This document shows, piece by piece, positions 50,953 to 59,680 of a DNA stretch of 61,838 bases (positions within the stretch are counted from its first letter, which is position 1; each line of letters begins with the position of its first letter). The notes beneath the pieces were generated by a model. It was not told the origin of the DNA. It ran no database searches and saw nothing but the letters and a program-made list of their open reading frames with translations. The position numbers and the translations under genes were made by a program. Source of the DNA: CAZCCC01 sp964497245 (GTDB lineage Bacteria > Patescibacteriota > Patescibacteriia > Buchananbacterales > UBA6539); assembly GCA_964497245.1 (NCBI GenBank), contig CAZCCC010000003.1, forward strand, positions 1 through 61,838, in the 5' to 3' direction.

Positions 50953-53539
50953 ATTTTTTTGTTACTAAAACCGCACCGTAAAATTTGTCAGAAGTTAGAA
51001 TATCTGAAAATATCAGATTATTTTCATCGCTGGACAACTCCTGAGGAAATTTAGCCAGTATTTTTAACTCATCATTTAATATCAGTCTGCTTTGTATTTC
51101 ACTCCCAAGACTTCCTAGTTGCTTTTGGGCAAGCAGGCTGTAATAAAAAGTTTTTTCTCCGTCAAGTTTTACCCTGAAAGGCAGGCGATATTTAATTACC
51201 GCTTCTTTTGTTTCGCCGGCGCCAAGCTGAAGCCAATTTCCAAAAACTGTTTTGCCACTTTCGTTATATATGTCGGTTCCTGTTTTTTGATGTTTCTCGC
51301 GGTCAGTTTCTATCACTACTAAATCGGCATCATTTTGATACTCCAAAAGGGGTTTTTTAAAGAATTTTTCCGGCGGTCTTTCAAAACCCTCGGCTTCTAG
51401 CAGTGCGCTGCCTAAAGGGAGATAAAATCTTACGTAACTGTTGTTTTGGACGCCGGTAAATATATCTTTATTGCGAATACCGGTGTGTGTCCTTATAAGC
51501 TTTATGGTATTAATTATTGATCCGTCAGATTGAATTTCGGCGGTATGATCAATCAGCTCCTCAATTACCCCATCGGTTTTTCCTCCAGCTAAATTAGTAT
51601 GAACCACTGAGAGATAATCCCCATCGGTTTTTTTTATCTCTGCACTCCAACCAAAATTTTTGATTATTTTTTGGATTTGTTCATCATTAAAATAAGTTAA
51701 TAAGTGTTTTTCATTTAGACTTTCTTTAATAAGTTCTCCCAATTTTTTCATTTCTTCTCCACTGGCATTAAATATCCTTTTCATCAGCTTGGGCGCCATG
51801 TCAGTAATAAACTGTTTAGGACGGTTTTCTTCCTTATCATATTCAAGCTGGACAATCTTTTGGGCCTCTTCTACAAAATTTTGACTGTTTATTTCTTCAC
51901 GTCCGTATTCATCCATGGTTATAGGGCCAAATATTTCAAGTAATTTTTCCATTACAGTTGAAGTAATTGCTATTACACCATCAGTAGTCGGGCCACCTGT
52001 ATTTTGATAAAACCATTGTATTTTTTTAGCGGCACTTGGAAAATCAGGCCACCAATTAGCATCTTGAAATTCCCAACGTGTGTTTATTAAATGAAGTGGT
52101 TCCGGCGCTAATACTTTTGGAATTAATTGACCTTGAACGTCATATGTTCCACCTCCTGGGATTTCAAGATTTTTAATTTTTCCCCTGTCAATATCAAGAA
52201 TGGCAAAGCTTCCCATAAATCCGCCTCCGCCCCGCAGTTCATTATTATTTAAAAAAAGGATTAAATATCGCTGCCATTGATCCCTACCCAATGCTTTCAA
52301 GAAAGCGTTATTAATTGAATAGACGTCGGTCAAGCCGCTGCTTATCTTCGGTAAATATTTAAGGACATTTTCAAAAGCCTGGCGGTGTTCTTCTGGTAAA
52401 TCCTTTAGTCTTACGTTATTAATTCTTGTCTTAGCTTCATTGAATTTTTCGATCACAATTTCAAGATCAGCTTGAAATTCTATTAAAGAGTTATAATAAT
52501 CATCTATACTTTTGCTGTTTAAAAAACGATTACCGCTTGCGATTAGAATTTGGCCTAATTCAGCTGCAATTTCTCCTGCTTCAAGCAGATTAATACCGGC
52601 ATTGACACTAGATCCTTTTCCGGGAAGCACCTTTATTATTTCAGTAGTCAGTGCGCTTAAATTATCAACTTCCTGTTGCGCCAAATTAAAGCTTTGTCTA
52701 GCCTTAATGAATTGGTGATTAGCCTTGTCGAAATCCATTGTTACTGCTGCCTGCTCCGCCAGTTTTAGATTTTCAATCGCATGATTAGTAATCAGTAAAA
52801 TTTTATCTTTAGTGGTTTGAAGATCCTGATAATAAGTATAAGCCTCTAAAGGAAGAATAAAGATTGATGCAATTACAGCAAAGGCCACAACTTTTTTATG
52901 CCAGTCGCTAGGAATGCATAAAATTGAAAATTTAACGTGACTGGGAGCGGCAAAAATATCCTCTACTCCTTCCTTTGTAAAAGCTTCATCTGTTTTATAG
53001 TTGGTATTTTTTTCGTTTTTCACTTTAGTAATTTTTTCTTTTTTTAGCGATCTAAAACTATGGGCAATAAATGAAATTAGCTGAAAAAATGTTTTTAAAA
53101 ATTTAAAATTATATTGAAATGATTTTTTTCTGCCAATTAAATTAACTTCCAACCGAGTTGTCTTTTTAGGATAAATTTTTGGTGGCTTTGGAGGATTGCT
53201 GATTTTTGAATTATTTGCATTAAAAGACGTCTTTTGTAAATTAATTTTTTTTTCGGAAAAATCAGGATTAGGGTTTGAAAATTGATTTTGAGAATAATTT
53301 TTTAAATTAATAATATGAGGAGAATTTTTTACCCCATATTTGATTATATTAACTCTCTCCACCGGCAAAAATGAACCATTCTTTAATCTATCTAAATTTG
53401 TTTTTGGTTTAAGTGATTTTTTAGCGGCTAGACTTTCTCCCTTCTTAACAATGGTTTTTTTAGCGGCAGGTTTTGATTTTTTTACGATATTTTTAAGTTT
53501 GGTTGATTTTGAAGTTATTTTTTTTGTTTTTGTTGCCAT
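50945..53539 (-). CDS. DUF4012 domain protein
   Basis: 864 aa. A lysine-rich cytoplasmic N-terminus (about 1-190, including KKSKPAAKKTIVKKG), one membrane span (about 223-240), a helical region with coiled-coil character (~245-400) and the DUF4012 domain (~425-690, with LFLNNNELRGGGGFMGSFAIL and WWPDFPSAAKK). I know DUF4012 mainly from CPR and Gram-positive polysaccharide loci; its function is unknown. It follows three GT4 genes and WcaJ, so a part in surface polymer export or attachment is plausible. Confidence 0.85.
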   Translation of the reverse strand: MATKTKKITSKSTKLKNIVKKSKPAAKKTIVKKGESLAAKKSLKPKTNLDRLKNGSFLPVERVNIIKYGVKNSPHIINLKNYSQNQFSNPNPDFSEKKINLQKTSFNANNSKISNPPKPPKIYPKKTTRLEVNLIGRKKSFQYNFKFLKTFFQLISFIAHSFRSLKKEKITKVKNEKNTNYKTDEAFTKEGVEDIFAAPSHVKFSILCIPSDWHKKVVAFAVIASIFILPLEAYTYYQDLQTTKDKILLITNHAIENLKLAEQAAVTMDFDKANHQFIKARQSFNLAQQEVDNLSALTTEIIKVLPGKGSSVNAGINLLEAGEIAAELGQILIASGNRFLNSKSIDDYYNSLIEFQADLEIVIEKFNEAKTRINNVRLKDLPEEHRQAFENVLKYLPKISSGLTDVYSINNAFLKALGRDQWQRYLILFLNNNELRGGGGFMGSFAILDIDRGKIKNLEIPGGGTYDVQGQLIPKVLAPEPLHLINTRWEFQDANWWPDFPSAAKKIQWFYQNTGGPTTDGVIAITSTVMEKLLEIFGPITMDEYGREEINSQNFVEEAQKIVQLEYDKEENRPKQFITDMAPKLMKRIFNASGEEMKKLGELIKESLNEKHLLTYFNDEQIQKIIKNFGWSAEIKKTDGDYLSVVHTNLAGGKTDGVIEELIDHTAEIQSDGSIINTIKLIRTHTGIRNKDIFTGVQNNSYVRFYLPLGSALLEAEGFERPPEKFFKKPLLEYQNDADLVVIETDREKHQKTGTDIYNESGKTVFGNWLQLGAGETKEAVIKYRLPFRVKLDGEKTFYYSLLAQKQLGSLGSEIQSRLILNDELKILAKFPQELSSDENNLIFSDILTSDKFYGAVLVTKKYE

Positions 53540-53596
53540 TTTATTAAATTATTGGTGATTTTTTTAAATAAAGTATTTATTGTAGTATAACATAAA

Positions 53597-54715
53597 TTAT
53601 ACCGATTGGTAAACCTGTAAAGTTTTTTTTGCGCAATTTAGCCAGCTGTATTTTTTTACGTGTTCCATACCTCTTATTTTTAATGATAAATAAGCTTCTC
53701 TGTCAGTTAAAATATTCTTTATGGCAGCAGCTATATCCTTTGGGTTTTCTGGATTAAAATAAATTCCAGAATCTTGTATAATTTCCGGAACGCTTGTAGT
53801 ATTAGATGATGCTACCGGAGTTCCGCAAGCCAATGACTCGATTGCCACCAGTCCGAAGCCTTCACAAAAAGAAGGTAGAACGAATAATTCTGCTGCATTA
53901 TAAAAAATTGGCAGTTCATTTTCACTTATGAAGCCCGGCATAATTATGTCGTTTCGGTTTTTTGATTTTTCTACCGCTTTAATAATTTCTGGGTATCGGT
54001 CGTCGGGATTTCCCCCTAAAACCATTTGAATATCTAGGTTTAAATGATTTTTAAGTATATCAAAAGCTTCTACTAAATTGGGTAAATTTTTATGGTCTCG
54101 CCAAACACCAACGTAAAAAATAAATGGCTTTGAAATTCCGTATTCAGACATCAAATCAGTAATTTGCTTTTTGTTGGAAATTAGTTTAAATTTTTCTTCA
54201 ATTCCAAGATATATTACCTTTATTTTGTCTTTTGGCGTGTTAAAATTCTTGACTATTTGATTTTTTGTATGGTTTGAAACAGTAATTATTTTTTTTGACT
54301 TTTTTACCGCTGAATTGAAAACTTTATGGTAGCAAATTCTTCTGACTAATGATTTTTTAATATTGGGTCCAGGAAAAAATTTTGGAGTGATGTCATGTAT
54401 TGTAACAATAAATTTTTTTGGGTAAAAAATAGGGATATTAAATTGGGGAAAGTGGATAAGATCAAGTTTGTGTTCAAGCAAAATTTTAAGAAATGCGGTT
54501 TGTTCAGCAAAACTATACCATGGAAAATCAATTTTTACTTTTTTAACTTTTTTTCCCGGCAGGCTAAAACTGGAAAAAATCGGATCTTTCATAAATAAAA
54601 TGTAGTCGTTTTTTTTGTCGATTAAAAAAAGATTGCTAGTTAAATTTTTAATATAGTTACCTATACCGGTTGTACTTTCCGGTCCATACATCCTACAGTC
54701 AATACCAATTTTCAT
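53597..54715 (-). CDS. Family 4 glycosyltransferase
   Basis: 372 aa. It has the N-terminal GIDCRMYGPESTTGIGNYIKNL loop, VTIHDITPKFFPG, the IFYVGVWRDHKNLPNLVEAF strand and the EGFGLVAIESLACG E-x7-E motif. The fold is GT-B, retaining; mannosyl- or rhamnosyltransferase-like. It follows another GT4 by one base and precedes the DUF4012 gene. It probably extends the repeat unit started by the WcaJ-like enzyme. Confidence 0.87.
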   Translation of the reverse strand: MKIGIDCRMYGPESTTGIGNYIKNLTSNLFLIDKKNDYILFMKDPIFSSFSLPGKKVKKVKIDFPWYSFAEQTAFLKILLEHKLDLIHFPQFNIPIFYPKKFIVTIHDITPKFFPGPNIKKSLVRRICYHKVFNSAVKKSKKIITVSNHTKNQIVKNFNTPKDKIKVIYLGIEEKFKLISNKKQITDLMSEYGISKPFIFYVGVWRDHKNLPNLVEAFDILKNHLNLDIQMVLGGNPDDRYPEIIKAVEKSKNRNDIIMPGFISENELPIFYNAAELFVLPSFCEGFGLVAIESLACGTPVASSNTTSVPEIIQDSGIYFNPENPKDIAAAIKNILTDREAYLSLKIRGMEHVKKYSWLNCAKKTLQVYQSV

Positions 54716-54716
54716 A

Positions 54717-55841
54717 CTAGTTTTTTAATTCAAGGATATTTAAAATATTCTGAGCTGTTTTTTCCCAGCGGAAATTTTGGCTTTTCAAAAATCCATTTTC
54801 GGCTAACTTTTTTTGGAGTTTTTTATCATCAAGTAAATTGTTCATTGTTTCGGCCAACTCGTTGTAATTATTGGGATCAATTAAGAGGCCTCCTTGACCG
54901 ACAGCTTCTACCAACGAAGAATTAAAGCTTGTTATTACTGGCGTTTTACAGGACATTGCTTCCAATGGAGGTAAGCCGAATCCTTCATAAATTGAAGGAT
55001 AGACAAAAAATTCAGCCAAATTGTAGAGAGCCGGCTTATCCTGGGAATCAACATAGCCTAAAAATTTTATCCTTTTTTTAGCAGTCGAATTTTGCCAAAG
55101 CTTGTAAATTTTTTTATATTTCCATGCCTGACTGCCGGCAACCACCAAATTGACTGATTCGTTTTTTATTTTAGAAAAAGCCATAATTAAAGTCTCAATA
55201 TTTTTTCTGGGTTCAAGGTTGCCTAGATAGAATATGTATTTTTTTGGCAAGTTGTACTTATCCCTAATTTTCTGTTTTTGAAAATCTGTTATCTCTTGAA
55301 AAAATATTTCATTTATCCCTGGATATATAACTCTTATTTTTTCTTTATTTATTCCGTATATTTTAACTATATCATTTTTAGTGTTTTCCGAGACAGAGAT
55401 AATTAAGTCCGCTTTTTGGCAAAGTCTTTTTGGTCCTATTAAAGTATGCCAAAGCCTCTTTTTAAGTGTAAAGAATTCGGGATAAATTTCAAAAGATAAA
55501 TCATGGATAACCAGAATTTTTTTGCAGCGTTCTGAGAGGTTTATAAACAGCAGATTGGGAACAAGGAAATAGTCTACACCGCCAATCATTTTGTCAATTT
55601 CTTTAATTTTCAGGAATCTTAGAGATAGATTAAATATCTTATTAGGAAAATAGAATCCCTTGTAAGATACATTTTCAAAGTTAAATTTAGGAATAGGAAA
55701 TTTTTTGTTTGAATTATAAAATAAAACGTACTGATTTTTTTTATCAATTTTTAGCAAATGGGTTATTAAATTGTGAGTATATTCGCCTATTCCGGAATAT
55801 TGAGATTCCATCAGACAACGAATATCAATTCCGATTCTCAT
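54717..55841 (-). CDS. Family 4 glycosyltransferase
   Basis: 374 aa and clearly related to the next GT4 downstream (same opening, GIDIRCLMESQYSGIGEYTHNL). It contains LVIHDLSFEIYPEFFTLKKR, IFYLGNLEPRKNIETLIMAF and EGFGLPPLEAMSCKTPV. The two adjacent enzymes look like an ancient duplication within the cluster. Cytoplasmic, membrane-associated, acting on lipid-linked sugars. Confidence 0.87.
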   Translation of the reverse strand: MRIGIDIRCLMESQYSGIGEYTHNLITHLLKIDKKNQYVLFYNSNKKFPIPKFNFENVSYKGFYFPNKIFNLSLRFLKIKEIDKMIGGVDYFLVPNLLFINLSERCKKILVIHDLSFEIYPEFFTLKKRLWHTLIGPKRLCQKADLIISVSENTKNDIVKIYGINKEKIRVIYPGINEIFFQEITDFQKQKIRDKYNLPKKYIFYLGNLEPRKNIETLIMAFSKIKNESVNLVVAGSQAWKYKKIYKLWQNSTAKKRIKFLGYVDSQDKPALYNLAEFFVYPSIYEGFGLPPLEAMSCKTPVITSFNSSLVEAVGQGGLLIDPNNYNELAETMNNLLDDKKLQKKLAENGFLKSQNFRWEKTAQNILNILELKN

Positions 55842-55850
55842 AATTTAAAA

Positions 55851-56969
55851 TTACATCCCGCATCTTATTTGGGAACTTTTAAGCTTCTGCCATTCATTTT
55901 CTATTGTTTCTTTTATTTCATTTTTAAATTTTTTAACGCTAAATTGTTCGGAATAATTCTTAATTTCAATTGGATTATATTCTTTTGGGTTGAATCTTAC
56001 TATCGTATCAGCTAGAGATTCCCATGTTTGTTCTTCAAAAAATTTTCCGGTTTTTTTTTCGACAACAGTTTCACATGCTCCACCGGCAGAATAGGCAATA
56101 ACCGGCCGTCCACAGGCCATTGATTCAACGGCAGTAATCCCAAAATCTTCAATCTGGGGATGGATGAAAGCAATAGCTCTACTATATAGTTCAGCTAATT
56201 CATTTTGACTGACTTTACCTAGAAATTCAATATTATTTTTAGCCATGGATTTTAACTTCTTTTCTTCGGGACCGCAACCAAAAATTTTAAGGGGAATTCC
56301 TAGGCGATTAAAAGCCTGAACAGTTAAGTCAAACCTTTTGTAGGTAACGAGCCTTCCGCCTGCTAGGAAATACTTATCTATTTTTTCAGCGATTTTAAAA
56401 TTTGTGGTTTCAACTGGCGGATGAATTACCGTGCTTTCCCGACGGTAATATTTTTTAATTCTATCTGAAACATTCTTTGAATTTGCAAAGAAAAAATCAA
56501 CTCTTTGGGCGGCCAACTGATCCCAAATTCGTAATTTATTAAGAACGGAAGGGATTGTCTTCTTTACCAATCTGTTATACTTTAACTCATCAAGATAGCG
56601 ATGAGTATCAGACCAAAGATATCTTGTCGGAGTATGGCAGTAGCAAAAATGGATAGTATTGGATCTGGTAATTATTCCCTTGGCCATCGCCGAACAACTT
56701 GATAATACAACATCATAGTCAATTAGGTTATAGCTTTCGGTTGCAATCGGCATAAAAGGCAAAAACCATTGGTAATGATTTAAAGCACCCGGCCAGTTCT
56801 GTAGAAAAGAAGTTTTTATATTTTTATTTTTAAAAATTTGTCCAAGTTTTTTTTGATCATAAAGCAAAGTATAGGTAGGAGCGTCCGGCCAAATATCTTG
56901 AAAAACTTTAAGAACTCGTTCTGCTCCGCCTTCCTGTATTAGATGGTCGTGTATTAAAGCAATTTTCAT
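55851..56969 (-). CDS. Family 4 glycosyltransferase (mannosyltransferase-like)
   Basis: 372 aa. It opens MKIALIHDHLIQEGGAERVLKVF, contains CYCHTPTRYLWSD (the CHTP motif of a mannosyltransferase-like subgroup), and has the donor-site region FLAGGRLVTYKRFDLTVQAF and EDFGITAVESMACGRPVIAY. Its start overlaps the stop of the WcaJ-like gene by four bases (ATGA), so it probably adds the second sugar. Confidence 0.87.
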   Translation of the reverse strand: MKIALIHDHLIQEGGAERVLKVFQDIWPDAPTYTLLYDQKKLGQIFKNKNIKTSFLQNWPGALNHYQWFLPFMPIATESYNLIDYDVVLSSCSAMAKGIITRSNTIHFCYCHTPTRYLWSDTHRYLDELKYNRLVKKTIPSVLNKLRIWDQLAAQRVDFFFANSKNVSDRIKKYYRRESTVIHPPVETTNFKIAEKIDKYFLAGGRLVTYKRFDLTVQAFNRLGIPLKIFGCGPEEKKLKSMAKNNIEFLGKVSQNELAELYSRAIAFIHPQIEDFGITAVESMACGRPVIAYSAGGACETVVEKKTGKFFEEQTWESLADTIVRFNPKEYNPIEIKNYSEQFSVKKFKNEIKETIENEWQKLKSSQIRCGM

Positions 56970-58369
56970 TCAGTTTGCCTCCCTTTAAAAACAGCCAGCG
57001 GCGTTTTAATTAATATTATTAAATCAAGGACCAGGGACCAATTTTCAATATAAAAAGTGTCAAGTTTAACCTCCTCTTCAAAATCAAGGTCTGATCTTCC
57101 TGAAACTTGAGATATTCCGGTTATCCCCGGTTTTATTGTCATTACTTTTTTATGATGCTTTTGGTATTTCTGGACTTCTTCAATTTCATGAGGCCTTGGC
57201 CCAACAAGGCTCATTTTACCCAAAAAAACTAAAAATAATTCCGGTAGTTCATCTAGACTAAAACGACGGATTAATTTTCCAACTTTTGTTATTCTGGGAT
57301 CGTCTTTAAATTTAATCATCGGCGAACCTTGTCTTAAATTTTCTTGTTGTTTCAAAAAATCCTCGTTGAAACGGTATTTATGAGCATCTTCAACCATTGA
57401 TCTAAATTTAAAGTAAACAAATGACCTGCCATATTGGCCAATTCTTTTATATTTAAAGATGATTGGTCCCTTTGAATCAATTTTTATCATCAAGGCTATT
57501 ATTAACATTACCGGCGATAGTAAAATAATCAGCAAGAATGAACCAGCTAAATCAAAAATTCTTTTATAAATTCTTCCCCAACCGTCAAGCCTAGTCCTTT
57601 TAACTTTAACTATAGGAGTACCGGCAAAAATTTCAATTTCTAAATTTGTTAGTTGAGTGTCTAAAAGATCAGCTGTATATTTGAAGTCAAGATGGTACTC
57701 ATTGGCAAAATCAATTAATTCCATTGTTTCTTCAAAATTAAGATTGGGATTAATTTGAATAATTTCATCAATTTTATCTTCTATTGCCAAATTTTTTATC
57801 TCTGCTGCTGATTTATCTCCAAAATTATTATATATAGATACAATTTTATATCCAAGACTTGGTTTTTTTTTAAATTCAAAGGCGAGCTTTTCAGCGATTT
57901 GACCTTCTCCTATAATTATGATTTTGCGGACACCTAGTCCGATTCTGTATGTATATTTTTGGATTAATTTCAAGACCAGCCTTTCGGCACTTATAAAAAT
58001 AATTGCCAGTACCCAGGCAACGATTATTATAAAACGGGAGTCAAAAAGATATCTGGAAAAGACCATAACCGCAAGCACCACTGCAAGTCCGGCTGAGCAG
58101 GCAACAAAAATCCTTGCCAATTCGTCAAATATTTTTTTAATCCCACCAAAATTATAAAGTCCGCTTAGAGTAAAAAGTAAAATCCAAACAGCAGAAACTA
58201 TAGCAACTATTGCTAAATATTCTCTAAATGGCAAATTAAAAATAACCGGCCTGATATCTTGAATAAAAGGCAAATAGCGAACCGAATAAGAAACTACTGC
58301 TGCAAAAAATAACGCCAGATAGTCAAGTGGCGGTTTTACTGCCGTAAATAACAATTCAGAATTTTTCAT
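56966..58369 (-). CDS. Undecaprenyl-phosphate glycosylphosphotransferase (WcaJ/WbaP-like)
   Basis: 467 aa. Four or five N-terminal spans, a Rossmann-like CoA-binding domain (~150-260, RKIIIIGEGQIAEKLAFEF), and the C-terminal bacterial sugar transferase domain with KRIFDLAGS, FKYKRIGQYGRSFVYFKFRSM, DELPELFLVFLGKMSLVGPRPHE and PGITGISQVSGRSDLD. It transfers a hexose-1-phosphate to undecaprenyl phosphate, starting the exopolysaccharide unit. It opens the six-gene operon. A TATAAT box lies five bases before the ATG. Confidence 0.92.
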   Translation of the reverse strand: MKNSELLFTAVKPPLDYLALFFAAVVSYSVRYLPFIQDIRPVIFNLPFREYLAIVAIVSAVWILLFTLSGLYNFGGIKKIFDELARIFVACSAGLAVVLAVMVFSRYLFDSRFIIIVAWVLAIIFISAERLVLKLIQKYTYRIGLGVRKIIIIGEGQIAEKLAFEFKKKPSLGYKIVSIYNNFGDKSAAEIKNLAIEDKIDEIIQINPNLNFEETMELIDFANEYHLDFKYTADLLDTQLTNLEIEIFAGTPIVKVKRTRLDGWGRIYKRIFDLAGSFLLIILLSPVMLIIALMIKIDSKGPIIFKYKRIGQYGRSFVYFKFRSMVEDAHKYRFNEDFLKQQENLRQGSPMIKFKDDPRITKVGKLIRRFSLDELPELFLVFLGKMSLVGPRPHEIEEVQKYQKHHKKVMTIKPGITGISQVSGRSDLDFEEEVKLDTFYIENWSLVLDLIILIKTPLAVFKGRQTE

Positions 58370-58374
58370 TTTTT

Positions 58375-58380
58375 ATTATA
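58375..58380 (-). promoter_or_regulatory. Possible -10 box of the WcaJ operon
   Basis: Minus strand TATAAT, five bases before the ATG. No good -35 box is visible, so the call is weak; if real the transcript is leaderless. Confidence 0.4.
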
Positions 58381-58433
58381 TAAGCTAGAAAGTAAATTGG
58401 TATTTATGAGAAAAAATAAAGACATAGTATTAT

Positions 58434-58533
58434 TCAGTTTTTTTATTGGCGACGAAGCCAAAAAGGGTTAATGCCCCGTCCCGATTTATATATTTTAATT
58501 AAGGTGCGGGAATCCGCGGTTAATACCCTTTAT
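58434..58533. repeat. Hairpin-rich interspersed repeat, copy 2
   Basis: It shares with copy 1 the left edge (CAGTTTTTTTATTGGCGACG), the AGCCAAAAAGGGTTAATRCCCCG core and the right edge (GGTTAATACCCTTTATT). The interior differs: copy 1 has two perfect GC-rich hairpins, whereas copy 2 has an AT-rich stretch with CCCG...CGGG and CCGCGG. It lies in the spacer between the WcaJ operon and rnpB. Confidence 0.7.
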
Positions 58534-58630
58534 TGAAAAAAGGCTAAACTGCTCATACACGTGGTTTATATCTTTATTAAAATAATTTTACCAAAATAAA
58601 GGTAAAAAATCAACTAAAAAATTATATACT

Positions 58631-58659
58631 TTGACAAAATTTATATTTTATGATATTAT
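58631..58659 (+). promoter_or_regulatory. Promoter of rnpB
   Basis: TTGACA (58631-58636), 17 bases, TATTAT (58654-58659) with extended TGA. Transcription would start ~30 bases before the paired 5' end of the RNA. Confidence 0.8.
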
Positions 58660-58695
58660 ATATAAGTTGTATTTTTTGATATTCAAATTTCAATA

Positions 58696-59134
58696 GAGTA
58701 GGCAGGCTAGATAGCCGCCCCCGCGCCTATTTTAAAATTCAGCTAAAATAATTCTAAAATAGGCGCGGGGGAGGAAAGTCCGAACACTCTCCAGTATTTT
58801 ATTGGAGTCGTAGTAATGGGTAATGCCCATCCTTGCACTGGCGACAGTGCAAGAGGACCAGTTCCGCAGAGACTATACAAATCTCGACTTCAAGCCGAGA
58901 TCAAAGGTGAAAAGTGTCAAAGTGTTTTATCTTGAATACGGGATATCCCTTCAAAATAATGCTTTTTGACTCGGCTCCTGGCAACAGGATGCCCGCGGTA
59001 AACTCTACTTGGTGCAATGCCAAATTAGGTAGGCAGCTTGAGCCTAATGGCGACATTTAGGCCCAGATAGATGGCTATCCACCCGAGCTTAAAAGGCAAA
59101 GGTGACAGAATTCGGCTTATAGGCCTGCCTACTC
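58696..59134 (+). ncRNA. rnpB: RNase P RNA
   Basis: About 439 bases. The 5' GAGTAGGCAGGC pairs with the 3' GCCTGCCTACTC (helix P1). The conserved CR-I core GAGGAAAGTCCGAACACTC and the 3' core ACAGAATTCGGCTTATAG are both present, and an AGAGGACCAGTTCCGCAGAGAC stretch sits between them. It is the catalytic RNA that matures tRNA 5' ends. It is the only rightward transcript amid leftward genes. I did not see an rnpA in the window. Confidence 0.96.
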
Positions 59135-59141
59135 TGCTGAA

Positions 59142-59178
59142 ATAAAAAAAATATCTTAATTAATAAGGTATTTTTTTT
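59142..59178 (+). terminator. Terminator of rnpB
   Basis: AAAAAATATCTTA pairs with TAAGGTATTTTTT (one G-T pair) and ends in a run of T, eight bases after the RNA. Confidence 0.75.
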
Positions 59179-59254
59179 AATTTCATATTAAACAGAGATA
59201 TAATCAAGAGTTTACAAATGAATTCAACTCGCGGGACAAAGCTTACTTTGCCAG

Positions 59255-59671
59255 TCAGCACCCTCTATCTGTTAAGCCCGCATCAATTGCTTGATTTACA
59301 AGTTTATCAGCTTCCCTGTTGTCATTTCTCTTTATATGAACATATTTTATTTTTTTGAATGCAGCCGACAAATTCCAAACTTTAACAAACAATTGGGCCA
59401 AATCGTTATTTTTCACTTTGTACTTTTGATTTAGCTGCTGCTGAACTAATTCGCTGTCTAAAAATAAGTCAATTTCTTCAACTCCGAGTTCTTTTGCCTT
59501 TTGAAGCGCCAATATTACCGCTTTGTATTCAGCTTGGTTGTTTGTTGCATGACCAATATATTCTTTAAAATTATATTTTTGGCCACTAATTTCTATTACT
59601 GCTCCAATTCCCGCAGGGCCGGGATTACCCCTAGCACCACCGTCAGTATGTATTGTTGCTTTTTTTTCCAT
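59255..59671 (-). CDS. rnhA: Ribonuclease HI
   Basis: 138 aa, the short bacterial/archaeal-like form without an N-terminal hybrid-binding domain. The four acidic residues that hold two metals are in place: Asp10 (HTDGGARGNPGPAG), Glu48 (NNQAEYKA), Asp72 (LFLDSELV) and Asp122 (NREADKL). It degrades RNA in RNA-DNA hybrids and primers. It lies nine bases after recJ, so the two repair nucleases form one unit. Confidence 0.92.
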   Translation of the reverse strand: MEKKATIHTDGGARGNPGPAGIGAVIEISGQKYNFKEYIGHATNNQAEYKAVILALQKAKELGVEEIDLFLDSELVQQQLNQKYKVKNNDLAQLFVKVWNLSAAFKKIKYVHIKRNDNREADKLVNQAIDAGLTDRGC

Positions 59672-59680
59672 ATATTTAGT

